Assembly (NCBI GenBank): GCA_964424205.1
Contig: CAYRIF010000147.1
Span: forward strand, 1-9,263
Direction: 5' to 3'
DNA from: CAYRIF01 sp964424205
Lineage (GTDB): Bacteria > Bacteroidota > Bacteroidia > Cytophagales > Cyclobacteriaceae
Length of the DNA stretch: 9,263 bases
The notes beneath the pieces were generated by a model, which was not told where the DNA came from, did no database searches, and saw nothing but the letters and a program-made list of their open reading frames with translations. A program made the position numbers and the translations under genes. Positions 1-6,246 of the stretch are shown one piece after another. Position 1 is the first letter of the stretch. Each line of letters begins with the position of its first letter.

Positions 1-126
1 GATAGCGGGGTTTTGTGAAGTATAAAAAACACCTCTTACGGTTACTGTTTTATCCGCTTTATAGACTGTAACACGAATCATATATAATGCTTTTTGATAG
101 GCAAGCAGTGTATGGTTCCAAAACAT
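1..126 (-). CDS. Possible 5' end of an unrecognised gene, cut by the left edge
   Basis: On the minus strand an open frame runs from an ATG at 126 to the window edge (42 codons, no stop), starting MFWNHTLLAYQKALYM. A second in-frame ATG lies at 81, giving MIRVTVYKADKTVTVRG. The frame stays open upstream of 126 to about position 200, so the start is uncertain. All three plus-strand frames hit stops within the first 25 bases, so no plus-strand gene enters from the left beyond a few codons. The alternation of hydrophobic and polar residues (IRVTVYKADKTVTVRGVFYT) would suit beta strands, but I recognise no family. If real, it is divergent from the DUF3127 gene at 228. Chance openness over this short length cannot be excluded. 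Confidence 0.3.
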   Translation of the reverse strand, partial: MFWNHTLLAYQKALYMIRVTVYKADKTVTVRGVFYTSQNPAI

Positions 127-182
127 ACTTGATAAAACAGATTTTTTTGAATAGAAGCCAATCTTTTCAATCCAAATTTCTT

Positions 183-190
183 TACCTTTG
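183..190 (+). promoter_or_regulatory. Bacteroidota -7 promoter box for the DUF3127-cyclophilin operon
   Basis: TACCTTTG matches the Bacteroidota sigma-A -7 consensus TAnnTTTG at every fixed position and lies 37 bases before the ATG at 228. A transcript would start near 196-198, giving a leader of about 30 nt. I do not see a well-placed TTTG -33 box: the nearest, ending at 149, is too far away. The call therefore rests on the -7 box and its position. Confidence 0.55.
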
Positions 191-227
191 CATCCTAAAT
201 TTTACCATTACAAATTAATAATATCAA

Positions 228-611
228 ATGGACGTAAAAGGAAAAATAGTAGAGATTTCTGCAGTACAGCAAATCAGTGATAGCTTTAAAAAACGTGAAT
301 TTGTCATAGAATATGCAGAGAATCCGCAATATCCTGAATTCGTAAAATTCGAAGTGATTCAGGATAAATGCAGCTTGCTAGACAATCTAAAAGAAGCACA
401 AGAAGTAAATGTATCTTTCAACCTAAAGGGTAGGAAATGGACAGACAAACAAGGTGTTGTAAAATATTTCAATAGCCTACAAGCATGGAAAATACAAGCA
501 GCAGAATCCACTCAAGCTGCTGCTGAAGCTGCACCAGCATCCATGGAAAACCTCGAAGAACCTGAGTGGCTCAATGAGTCAAAAGGTGGCGCAGATGACC
601 TACCATTCTAA
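228..611 (+). CDS. DUF3127 protein, SSB-like, with an acidic LPF tail
   Basis: This 127-residue soluble protein matches what I know of the DUF3127 family, small Bacteroidota proteins of about this size. Recognisable parts are MDVKGKIVEI at the start, SFKKREFVIEY (19-29), QDKCSLLDNL (45-54), NLKGRKW (65-71) and YFNSLQAWKI (80-89). The first 90 residues have the strand pattern expected of an OB-like fold. An Ala-rich linker (about 91-105) follows, then an acidic tail ending GGADDLPF, which resembles the DDDIPF tip that bacterial SSB uses to dock partner proteins. Binding of single-stranded nucleic acid is inferred from this resemblance; the family has no function that I can state with certainty. 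The ATG at 228 is chosen because it begins the conserved region and sits about 30 nt after the predicted transcription start. The cyclophilin gene follows 29 nt later, so the two are probably co-transcribed. Confidence 0.85.
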   Translation: MDVKGKIVEISAVQQISDSFKKREFVIEYAENPQYPEFVKFEVIQDKCSLLDNLKEAQEVNVSFNLKGRKWTDKQGVVKYFNSLQAWKIQAAESTQAAAEAAPASMENLEEPEWLNESKGGADDLPF

Positions 612-640
612 CTAAATTATAAAACTATAAAAAAACAAAA

Positions 641-1072
641 ATGAAAACTGCAGAAATACAAACCGCGAAGGGCAATATGAAAATTGAGTTTTATGAAGAT
701 GACGCTCCTAATACTGTTAAAAACTTTATAACATTATCAGAAAAGGGATACTATGATGGGCTAACATTTCACAGAGTAATCCCTAATTTTGTGATACAAG
801 GTGGCTGTCCGCAAGGCACTGGCGTCGGCGGTCCAGGTTATAACATCGATTGCGAACTAGACGGAGAAAATCAATACCATGACCGTGGCGTTTTATCAAT
901 GGCACATGCTGGTAGAAATACCGGCGGCTCCCAATTTTTTATTTGTCATAGTCGAGAGAATACAGCACACCTTGATGGCAACCACACTTGTTTTGCTAAA
1001 GTGGTAGAAGGACTAGCGGTGATTGACGAAATCAGAGAAGGAGATGAAATAATAAAGATAGTTGTTAGCTAA
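641..1072 (+). CDS. Cyclophilin-type peptidyl-prolyl cis-trans isomerase
   Basis: A 143-residue single-domain cyclophilin (EC 5.2.1.8), which accelerates cis-trans isomerisation of X-Pro bonds during protein folding. The family signature FHRVIPNFVIQGG is at 43-55, with the catalytic arginine R45 and pocket residues F50 and Q53. GGSQFFI (95-101) supplies the hydrophobic pocket, and LDGNHTCFAKV (111-121) supplies L111 and H115. The position of human cyclophilin A W121 is H110 here, consistent with the low cyclosporin affinity of many bacterial cyclophilins. There is no signal peptide or membrane segment, so it should be cytoplasmic, like E. coli PpiB, but it is shorter than PpiB. It lies 29 nt after the DUF3127 gene and is followed by a strong terminator, so it ends that operon. 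Confidence 0.95.
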   Translation: MKTAEIQTAKGNMKIEFYEDDAPNTVKNFITLSEKGYYDGLTFHRVIPNFVIQGGCPQGTGVGGPGYNIDCELDGENQYHDRGVLSMAHAGRNTGGSQFFICHSRENTAHLDGNHTCFAKVVEGLAVIDEIREGDEIIKIVVS

Positions 1073-1097
1073 AAAGTAGCAAGTATTACCATCATTC

Positions 1098-1148
1098 AAA
1101 AAGGTGTTTTTCAATTCCTAAGGGAGTTTAGAAAAGCACCTTTTTTTT
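1098..1148 (+). terminator. Strong rho-independent terminator after the cyclophilin gene
   Basis: Arms 1098-1112 and 1131-1145 form 15 consecutive pairs with one G-U wobble, containing the core GGTG/CACC, around an 18-nt loop. The run of eight T at 1141-1148 follows. It begins 26 nt after the cyclophilin stop codon. The arm begins with five A, so the element could also stop transcripts on the other strand. Confidence 0.9.
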
Positions 1149-1452
1149 GTGTTTTGTAGCTAATCGTTCATTTAACATCCAACAATAAAACTTGTAAAAA
1201 GAAAGTTTTAGCACATGGCTCATGTAAGATTCCAAGGTTTAGACTATCAGAATAATTCTCAACACAGCTATTTATCCCTATTTGGGATATTTTTCCCAAA
1301 ATAGCACTATTAAAATCTAATGTGGGTACAAGTAAGATTTCAAGAAAGATAGAAAGTCCGCAAGTGGATTAAAACTTCTATTTCACTTATAAATAGTATT
1401 ACATTGAGGTTTAATTTTTTAAACAGTAACTATTTTTTAAAATCCTTGCACC
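1149..1452. promoter_or_regulatory. Repeat-rich intergenic region before the two-component operon
   Basis: About 300 nt without a convincing gene. It contains a 13-bp direct repeat GTAAGATTYCAAG (1224-1236 and 1332-1344), overlapping inverted repeats at 1267-1305, and a perfect dyad GTTTAA-tttt-TTAAAC at 1409-1424. A 29-codon frame (1215-1304, starting MAHVRFQGLDYQ) is open but has no family resemblance. The only candidate -7 box near the ATG at 1453 is TATTTTTT (1431-1438), one mismatch from TAnnTTTG and without a well-spaced -33 box. It would leave a leader of under 10 nt. The operon promoter is therefore not settled, but the density of dyads suggests regulated transcription. Confidence 0.5.
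1267..1305. repeat. Nested and mutually exclusive inverted repeats
   Basis: The outer arms GCTATTT (1267-1273) and AAATAGC (1299-1305) are exact inverted repeats. Inside, GGGA (1284-1287) can pair either with the upstream TCCC (hairpin TATCCC 1273-1278 with GGGATA 1284-1289) or with the downstream TCCC. The latter hairpin is 1278-1287 with 1294-1304, ten pairs and one bulged A. The two inner hairpins exclude each other. This suits either an operator with stacked half-sites or a switchable leader RNA. Confidence 0.5.
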
Positions 1453-2814
1453 ATGTATACAGAAGAATCCATCAAAATTTTTGCGGTAGAAGATGATCCA
1501 ACCTATATCAAATTTCTGAAATATATATTAGAACTTAATCCAGACCATCAAGTAGAAATTATCACTACCGGACAAGAATGTATAGACAGACTACATGAAA
1601 AGCCAACACTTATCACTTTAGATTATACTTTACCAGATATCTCAGGTGAAGAAGTGTTACGAAAGATAAAAAATTTCGATGCGAGTATTCCAGTCATCAT
1701 TATATCTGGGCAAGAAGAAATAGGCACTGCAGTAGATTTGTTAAAACTAGGGGCCTATGATTATCTTATAAAAAATGAGGAAACAAAAGACAAGCTACTG
1801 AACGCAATTGGTAATGCCAGAAAGAATGTTTCATTGGTTAACGAAATTGCTACCCTGAAGGAGGAGATTTCACAAAAATATGAATTTGGCAAAAGTATCA
1901 TTGGCAATAGTCCAGCAATCAAACAGGTATTTTCCATGCTAGAAAAAGCTGTAAAAACAAATATTACAGTTTCGATTACAGGAGAAACAGGAACAGGAAA
2001 GGAATTGGCAGCAAAAGCAGTACACTACAATTCGGAGAAAAAGAAAATGCCATTTGTAGCAGTAAATATTGCTGCCATACCAAATGAATTGATAGAAAGT
2101 GAATTGTTTGGACATGAAAAGGGCGCTTTTACTGGTGCGGTGACAAGAAGGCTAGGAAAATTTGAAGAAGCCAATGGGGGCACTATTTTCCTTGATGAGA
2201 TAGGTGAAATGGATCTCAACTTACAATCTAAATTATTGAGGGTGCTACAAGAGAAAGAAGTTACTCGTGTTGGGGGAAATGAAATCATCAAAGTAAATGC
2301 TAGGGTTGTCGTAGCTACTCACCGAAACCTTGCAGAAGAAGTGCAAAAAGGGACTTTTAGAGAGGATCTTTATTATAGGTTGTTAGGGTTACCAATAAAA
2401 TTACCTTCATTGAGAGAAAGAGGCAATGATATCATCATCATCGCAAGGTATCTACTCAACCAGTTTTGCAAAGAGAATAACCTTGCTAAGCTAACCATTG
2501 GAAAATCTGCACAGGAAAAACTATTGAAATATCACTACCCTGGCAATGTCAGAGAGCTAAAATCTATTATAGAATTATCGGCAGTGTTAACCAATAGCGA
2601 GGAGATTTCTGAAGATGAAATCAGTTTCAATAGTTTGGTCAAGGAGGATAGCTTTACGTATGAAGAATTAACATTGAAGGAATATACCAACAAAATTATC
2701 CAGCATTTCCTAAACAAACATGATCATAACGTGATTTTTGTAGCCAAAAAACTTGATATAGGCAAGTCAACTATATATCGCTATCTAAAAGAATTGGAAC
2801 TGGCTCCAGCATAG
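1453..2814 (+). CDS. NtrC-type sigma-54-dependent response regulator
   Basis: A 453-residue response regulator with the full NtrC architecture. The receiver domain (8-122) keeps E13/D14/D15, the phospho-acceptor D57 (LDYTLPD), S85 and K107. The AAA+ domain (about 147-375) has Walker A GETGTGKE (177-184), the sigma-54-contacting loop GAFTGA (224-229), Walker B TIFLDE (244-249), the arginine-finger segment FREDLYYRL (302-310) and sensor II YPGNVREL (362-369). The C-terminal Fis-type helix-turn-helix is at about 421-448 (AKKLDIGKSTIYRYLKEL). All catalytic and contact residues are intact, so it should open sigma-54 promoters when phosphorylated. The ATG at 1453 places the receiver in register; no Shine-Dalgarno is visible. 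The hybrid kinase begins 16 nt after its stop and is the obvious phosphodonor. A likely target is the -24/-12 promoter at 5796-5811. The regulon beyond this window is unknown. Confidence 0.95.
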   Translation: MYTEESIKIFAVEDDPTYIKFLKYILELNPDHQVEIITTGQECIDRLHEKPTLITLDYTLPDISGEEVLRKIKNFDASIPVIIISGQEEIGTAVDLLKLGAYDYLIKNEETKDKLLNAIGNARKNVSLVNEIATLKEEISQKYEFGKSIIGNSPAIKQVFSMLEKAVKTNITVSITGETGTGKELAAKAVHYNSEKKKMPFVAVNIAAIPNELIESELFGHEKGAFTGAVTRRLGKFEEANGGTIFLDEIGEMDLNLQSKLLRVLQEKEVTRVGGNEIIKVNARVVVATHRNLAEEVQKGTFREDLYYRLLGLPIKLPSLRERGNDIIIIARYLLNQFCKENNLAKLTIGKSAQEKLLKYHYPGNVRELKSIIELSAVLTNSEEISEDEISFNSLVKEDSFTYEELTLKEYTNKIIQHFLNKHDHNVIFVAKKLDIGKSTIYRYLKELELAPA

Positions 2815-2830
2815 AAAAACTAGCCTATAT

Positions 2831-5710
2831 ATGAGCACTACAAACAGCACACTGGTCAATGATCTGATCAACATTTCAAGAAATCTATCAAGGGCACAGT
2901 CTCAAAATGAACTTGAGACATTGATGTTCGACTCCTTTGGATTATTTATATCTAGTGGTTTTGAAATTACATACTGGAATTTTGATTCTAATAAAAACGT
3001 ACTCACTCCTACCCTATTTGGAGGATTAATGGAAGTTGAAAAAGAAGATTTAGTGTATAATGAAGTTCCTCAGTTATTCCAAAAAACGTTCCATCAAAGA
3101 AAGGTTAAGAATATAAAAGATTGTAAAAATGATGATTCAGGAGACTCATTAAAAGAAACCTTATTTTACAAAAATGGCAGCTTATTGATAATACCGGCTT
3201 TCCTTGGAGATGAGGTGGTTGGTGTAGTTTCTGTTTATGTTTCAGAGAAAGATTTTTTTGACGAAAATACCGAGAATACTTTAACACTTGTCAGCAACAT
3301 GCTGTGCAATACTTTTGAAATTTTAAAAACAAAAACGAGGCATTTTGATAAACTAGAAGATTACATCGTCAATGAAGCTTTTAACAAATCTGTGGTTGAA
3401 TACGGATCAGACATTGTCATCATTCTTGACCCAAAAGGAATAATACTTTACCACAATCCATCATCAGAAGAAACATTAGGATATTCGCATGGATTTTTGG
3501 TGGGGAAAAGTTTTTTTGATTTCATTCACGAAGATAGTCTAAGCAATATTCAATCCTTCTTTTACAAAAGCATTAGTAATAGTAAAAGCCAAAAAATAGA
3601 ATATAAATTTAAAGCCGAGAATGGAGATTACGTTTACCTAGAATCAAACAGTATCAATCTTTTTGAAAAAGAAGGTGTGGAAGGATTGATTTTAGATAGT
3701 AGAGATATTACCGAAAAAATAAATATCAACGAGGAGGTTCAGAAGCAAAAACAATTTATCCAACAAGTAATTGACACAGACCCTAATCTAATCTACGTAA
3801 AAAATTCTGAAGGAGAATTACTCTTAATAAATCAGGCTGTTGCCGACATGCATGGTGCGACCAAAGAATCCGTAATAAAAATTCTAAATGCTCAGCCAAA
3901 AGAGCGGCCAGAAGATTTGTATAACGAATCAAAAGAAGATAGTGAGGCAATACTCGGCGGGAAAGAAATAATGGTGGAAGAATCATTCACATTTCCTGAT
4001 GGTGAGGTGAGATGGTTCCAAACGACCAAAAAAGCACTTTTCAGAGAAGGGAGAAAGCCGGAGATGCTAAGTATATCAATGGATATCACAGAGCGAAAAA
4101 ATAATGCTGAAGAGTTGCTAAAAGCGCAGAAGGCGAAAGAGCAATTTTTGGCTAATATGAGTCACGAAATCAGAACTCCTATCAATGGTATCGCAGGGTT
4201 AATCAATCTTCTATTTGATGCGGATCCAACAACAGAGCAAAGAGAATATTTAACTGGAATTCATAATTCTGCAGAAAATCTAAAAGTAATTATCAATGAC
4301 ATTCTTGATATATCAAAAATTGAATCAGGAAAATTAAATTTTGAGAAGAAGGCATTCATCCCTGAAAGTCAAATCAAATCTGTTATAGAAACATTTAGAT
4401 ATAGAACCGATGAAAAAGGACTTGAATTAATTCTAGAAATGGAAGAAGAGGCCAAGGAAATTGTGTTGCTAGGTGATCCAGTACGCTTTAGTCAAATTTT
4501 GATGAACTTGATTGGGAACGCCGTAAAATTCACATATTCCGGTCATATAAAAGTGACCGCAGGAATAGAATCATACAAAGGAAATATGGTCAGGGTTAAG
4601 TTCTCGGTAAGTGATACAGGCATAGGTATTCCGTCTGATAAAATAGGCACTGTATTTGATAGCTTTAGACAGGCAGACGAAAGTGTAAGTCGAAAATTTG
4701 GAGGTACAGGACTTGGACTTACCATCTGTAAACAGCTGGTAGAATACCAGGGAGGTGAAATTTATGCTGCTAGTATTGAACATAAGGGCACTACATTTAG
4801 TTTTGTAATTCCGTATGAAAAAGCTGACCGATTAGATTTAACCGACCTGAACAATCAACAAGATTCTAAATTTAGAATCAAAGAAATGGGGTCATTTGAT
4901 GGCCTGTCAATTCTTTTGGTAGAAGATAATGACATTAACCAAATGTACTCTAGCAATATTCTGAAAAAGTGGGATTGCAAGGTAGATGTCGCAGGAAATG
5001 GTGCAATAGCCATAGAAAAGGTCAAAGAAAACAATTATGACCTAATATTGATGGACATACAAATGCCCGTAATGGATGGTTATGAAGCAACAAGAAATAT
5101 CAGAAATAATCTTTCTCTTCCAAAATCCCAAGTACCCATTATCGCACTTACCGCAAATGCAATCGTAGGTGATAATGACAAATGCCTTGACATTGGTATG
5201 AATGATTATTTAGCCAAACCATTTGCACCTGAAGATTTGTTCAATAAGATTCTACAAATAACTAAACCAACTATTGAAAAAGTAGCCCCGGTAAAAAAGA
5301 ACCCTAAGTCAAATGATTCTGTTTCCCGCAATAAAAAATCTATTGTTGACCTGTCATACTTGAAGTATATAAGTGAAAATGATAATGAATTTATGGGAGA
5401 AATGATAAGTTCGTTTATAGAAAATAATCCACTATTGCTGCGCGAATTAAAAGAGTTTGCGTCTAAAAATAACTGGATTGAGGTTGGTAAAGTAGCGCAC
5501 AAAATCAAACCAACATTGGTACTCATGGGTGTAAATACCATCAAAGAGGATATTGAAACTATAGAAACAAATGGACGAAAATCCACAGAAGTGGAAAAAA
5601 TTCCTGCACTAATAGAAAGAGTAGATGACATTTGCCAGAAAGCTATCAATGAGCTGGAGCAAGCCCTAGAATCAATTGCTACAACGCAAGAATTGAGCGC
5701 CCCTAGTTAA
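2831..5710 (+). CDS. Soluble hybrid histidine kinase: GAF-PAS-PAS-HisKA-HATPase-REC-Hpt
   Basis: A 959-residue kinase without signal peptide or membrane segments, so it senses a cytoplasmic cue. Domains in order: GAF-like (about 5-165), PAS (about 185-297, ending SRDITEK), PAS with PAC (about 308-423, ending MDITERK), HisKA with H445 in NMSHEIRTP, and HATPase with N box MNLIGNAVKF (558-567), G1 DTGIGI (595-600) and G2 GGTGLGL (624-630). A receiver follows (about 692-812) with E698/D699, phospho-acceptor D742, T774 and K796. The Hpt domain (about 838-945) has H890 in VAHKIKPT. All relay residues are present, so phosphate can travel H445 to D742 to H890 and then to D57 of the regulator encoded just upstream. 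The gene starts 16 nt after that regulator and is surely co-transcribed with it. The signal bound by the GAF and PAS domains cannot be told from sequence; no obvious haem or flavin signature was recognised. Confidence 0.95.
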   Translation: MSTTNSTLVNDLINISRNLSRAQSQNELETLMFDSFGLFISSGFEITYWNFDSNKNVLTPTLFGGLMEVEKEDLVYNEVPQLFQKTFHQRKVKNIKDCKNDDSGDSLKETLFYKNGSLLIIPAFLGDEVVGVVSVYVSEKDFFDENTENTLTLVSNMLCNTFEILKTKTRHFDKLEDYIVNEAFNKSVVEYGSDIVIILDPKGIILYHNPSSEETLGYSHGFLVGKSFFDFIHEDSLSNIQSFFYKSISNSKSQKIEYKFKAENGDYVYLESNSINLFEKEGVEGLILDSRDITEKININEEVQKQKQFIQQVIDTDPNLIYVKNSEGELLLINQAVADMHGATKESVIKILNAQPKERPEDLYNESKEDSEAILGGKEIMVEESFTFPDGEVRWFQTTKKALFREGRKPEMLSISMDITERKNNAEELLKAQKAKEQFLANMSHEIRTPINGIAGLINLLFDADPTTEQREYLTGIHNSAENLKVIINDILDISKIESGKLNFEKKAFIPESQIKSVIETFRYRTDEKGLELILEMEEEAKEIVLLGDPVRFSQILMNLIGNAVKFTYSGHIKVTAGIESYKGNMVRVKFSVSDTGIGIPSDKIGTVFDSFRQADESVSRKFGGTGLGLTICKQLVEYQGGEIYAASIEHKGTTFSFVIPYEKADRLDLTDLNNQQDSKFRIKEMGSFDGLSILLVEDNDINQMYSSNILKKWDCKVDVAGNGAIAIEKVKENNYDLILMDIQMPVMDGYEATRNIRNNLSLPKSQVPIIALTANAIVGDNDKCLDIGMNDYLAKPFAPEDLFNKILQITKPTIEKVAPVKKNPKSNDSVSRNKKSIVDLSYLKYISENDNEFMGEMISSFIENNPLLLRELKEFASKNNWIEVGKVAHKIKPTLVLMGVNTIKEDIETIETNGRKSTEVEKIPALIERVDDICQKAINELEQALESIATTQELSAPS

Positions 5711-5727
5711 GAAAAAAGTCTCAAATT

Positions 5728-5764
5728 GGGAAGCTATTAACACAATCAAGCTACAAAATAGCCC
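5728..5764. repeat. Inverted repeat upstream of the sigma-54 promoter, possible activator site
   Basis: GCTATT (5733-5738) and AATAGC (5757-5762) are exact inverted repeats, extended outward by GG/CC after a bulge. The right half belongs to CAAAATAGC (5754-5762), which recurs exactly at 1297-1305 upstream of the regulator gene. It lies about 35-65 bp before the -24 element, a reasonable place for an enhancer site of an NtrC-like activator. The alternative is a weak terminator for the kinase gene, but no compact T-run follows the stem. Confidence 0.4.
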
Positions 5765-5795
5765 ATAATTCTTATTTTAAGGCATTTTCAAAGAC

Positions 5796-5811
5796 AGGCA
5801 CAAAAATGGCA
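5796..5811 (+). promoter_or_regulatory. Candidate sigma-54 (-24/-12) promoter
   Basis: AGGCACAAAAATGGCA fits the sigma-54 consensus TGGCACGnnnnTTGCW at all but three specified positions. It keeps the invariant GG (5797-5798) and GC (5809-5810) with exactly 10 nt between them, and the full GGCAC of the -24 element. Transcription would begin near 5822, leaving a leader of about 58 nt before the ATG at 5880. The flanking genes encode an intact sigma-54 activator and its likely kinase. I found no comparable element before the other genes I checked. Confidence 0.6.
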
Positions 5812-5838
5812 TCATAAACATCAAAACATTAACAACTA

Positions 5839-5864
5839 AGTGAAAACTTGCGAAAGTTGCCACT
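5839..5864. repeat. Symmetrical nested dyad in the leader of the receiver-like gene
   Basis: AGTG (5839-5842) and AACTT (5845-5849) are mirrored exactly by AAGTT (5854-5858) and CACT (5861-5864), with a 4-nt centre GCGA and a symmetrical 2x2 internal mismatch. It lies between the predicted sigma-54 start site and the ATG at 5880. It could be a leader hairpin affecting translation or stability, or a repressor operator. No T-run follows, so it is not an intrinsic terminator. Confidence 0.45.
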
Positions 5865-5879
5865 GTAATTTTTTGATAT

Positions 5880-6242
5880 ATGGATAAGCCAACTATTTTT
5901 TTAATTGATTCAGATAATATTGACATTCAAATTCTTGCCTTGAGAATAGAGAAGGAATTAAAATGTAAGGTCTATACTTTCTTTGGAGTAGAGGAAATAT
6001 TATTATATAACAATTTACAACCAGATCTAATTATTTTGGATGAAGGAACATTCAAAAAAGAAAAAGCAAACATCACTAAAATGAAAAATAAACTTTTTGG
6101 TAGCGATAGTAAATCACTCACGAAGTTCATGATTTATTCGCACAAAAAATGGCAAGGAATTAATGTGACTAACGCAGGGGAATCCTCATATATCCCATTA
6201 GACCTAGTGCATCATAATGTGCAGGCTCGATTATCAGCCTAG
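5880..6242 (+). CDS. Degenerate stand-alone receiver-like protein
   Basis: A 120-residue protein with the size and outline of a single receiver domain. The first strand TIFLIDSDN (5-13) offers acidic D10 and D12, and QPDLIILDEG (47-56) places D54 at the phospho-acceptor position. FMIYSHKK (83-90) supplies S87 at the Ser/Thr position. The conserved lysine of the final K-P motif is missing: the matching stretch reads SSYIPLD (102-108), keeping only the proline. The N-terminal half is closer to family norms than the C-terminal half. It has no output domain. It may be a phosphate sink, a connector or a phosphorylation-independent scaffold; I cannot choose between them. It sits 169 nt after the kinase gene behind the candidate sigma-54 promoter and is followed after 4 nt by a small membrane-protein gene. 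Confidence 0.7.
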   Translation: MDKPTIFLIDSDNIDIQILALRIEKELKCKVYTFFGVEEILLYNNLQPDLIILDEGTFKKEKANITKMKNKLFGSDSKSLTKFMIYSHKKWQGINVTNAGESSYIPLDLVHHNVQARLSA

Positions 6243-6246
6243 TTTT

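Noticed and set aside
142..149. TTTTTTTG as a -33 box for the DUF3127 gene
   Set aside because: It ends 33 nt before the -7 box, well outside the 17-23 nt spacing of Bacteroidota promoters.
1215..1304. 29-codon open frame MAHVRFQGLDYQ...
   Set aside because: Not called as a gene: no family resemblance and no promoter, and its end coincides with a hairpin. It is kept only as a possible leader peptide in the findings.
5206..5649. 147-codon open frame on the minus strand
   Set aside because: It lies wholly antisense to the receiver-Hpt end of the hybrid kinase, whose domains are unmistakable. The translated product is Ser/Ile/Leu-rich with no family resemblance.
6217..6246. Earlier start at 6217 for the small membrane protein
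   Set aside because: It would overlap the receiver-like gene by 26 nt and adds no hydrophobic or conserved segment. The ATG at 6247 gives normal 4-nt operon spacing.
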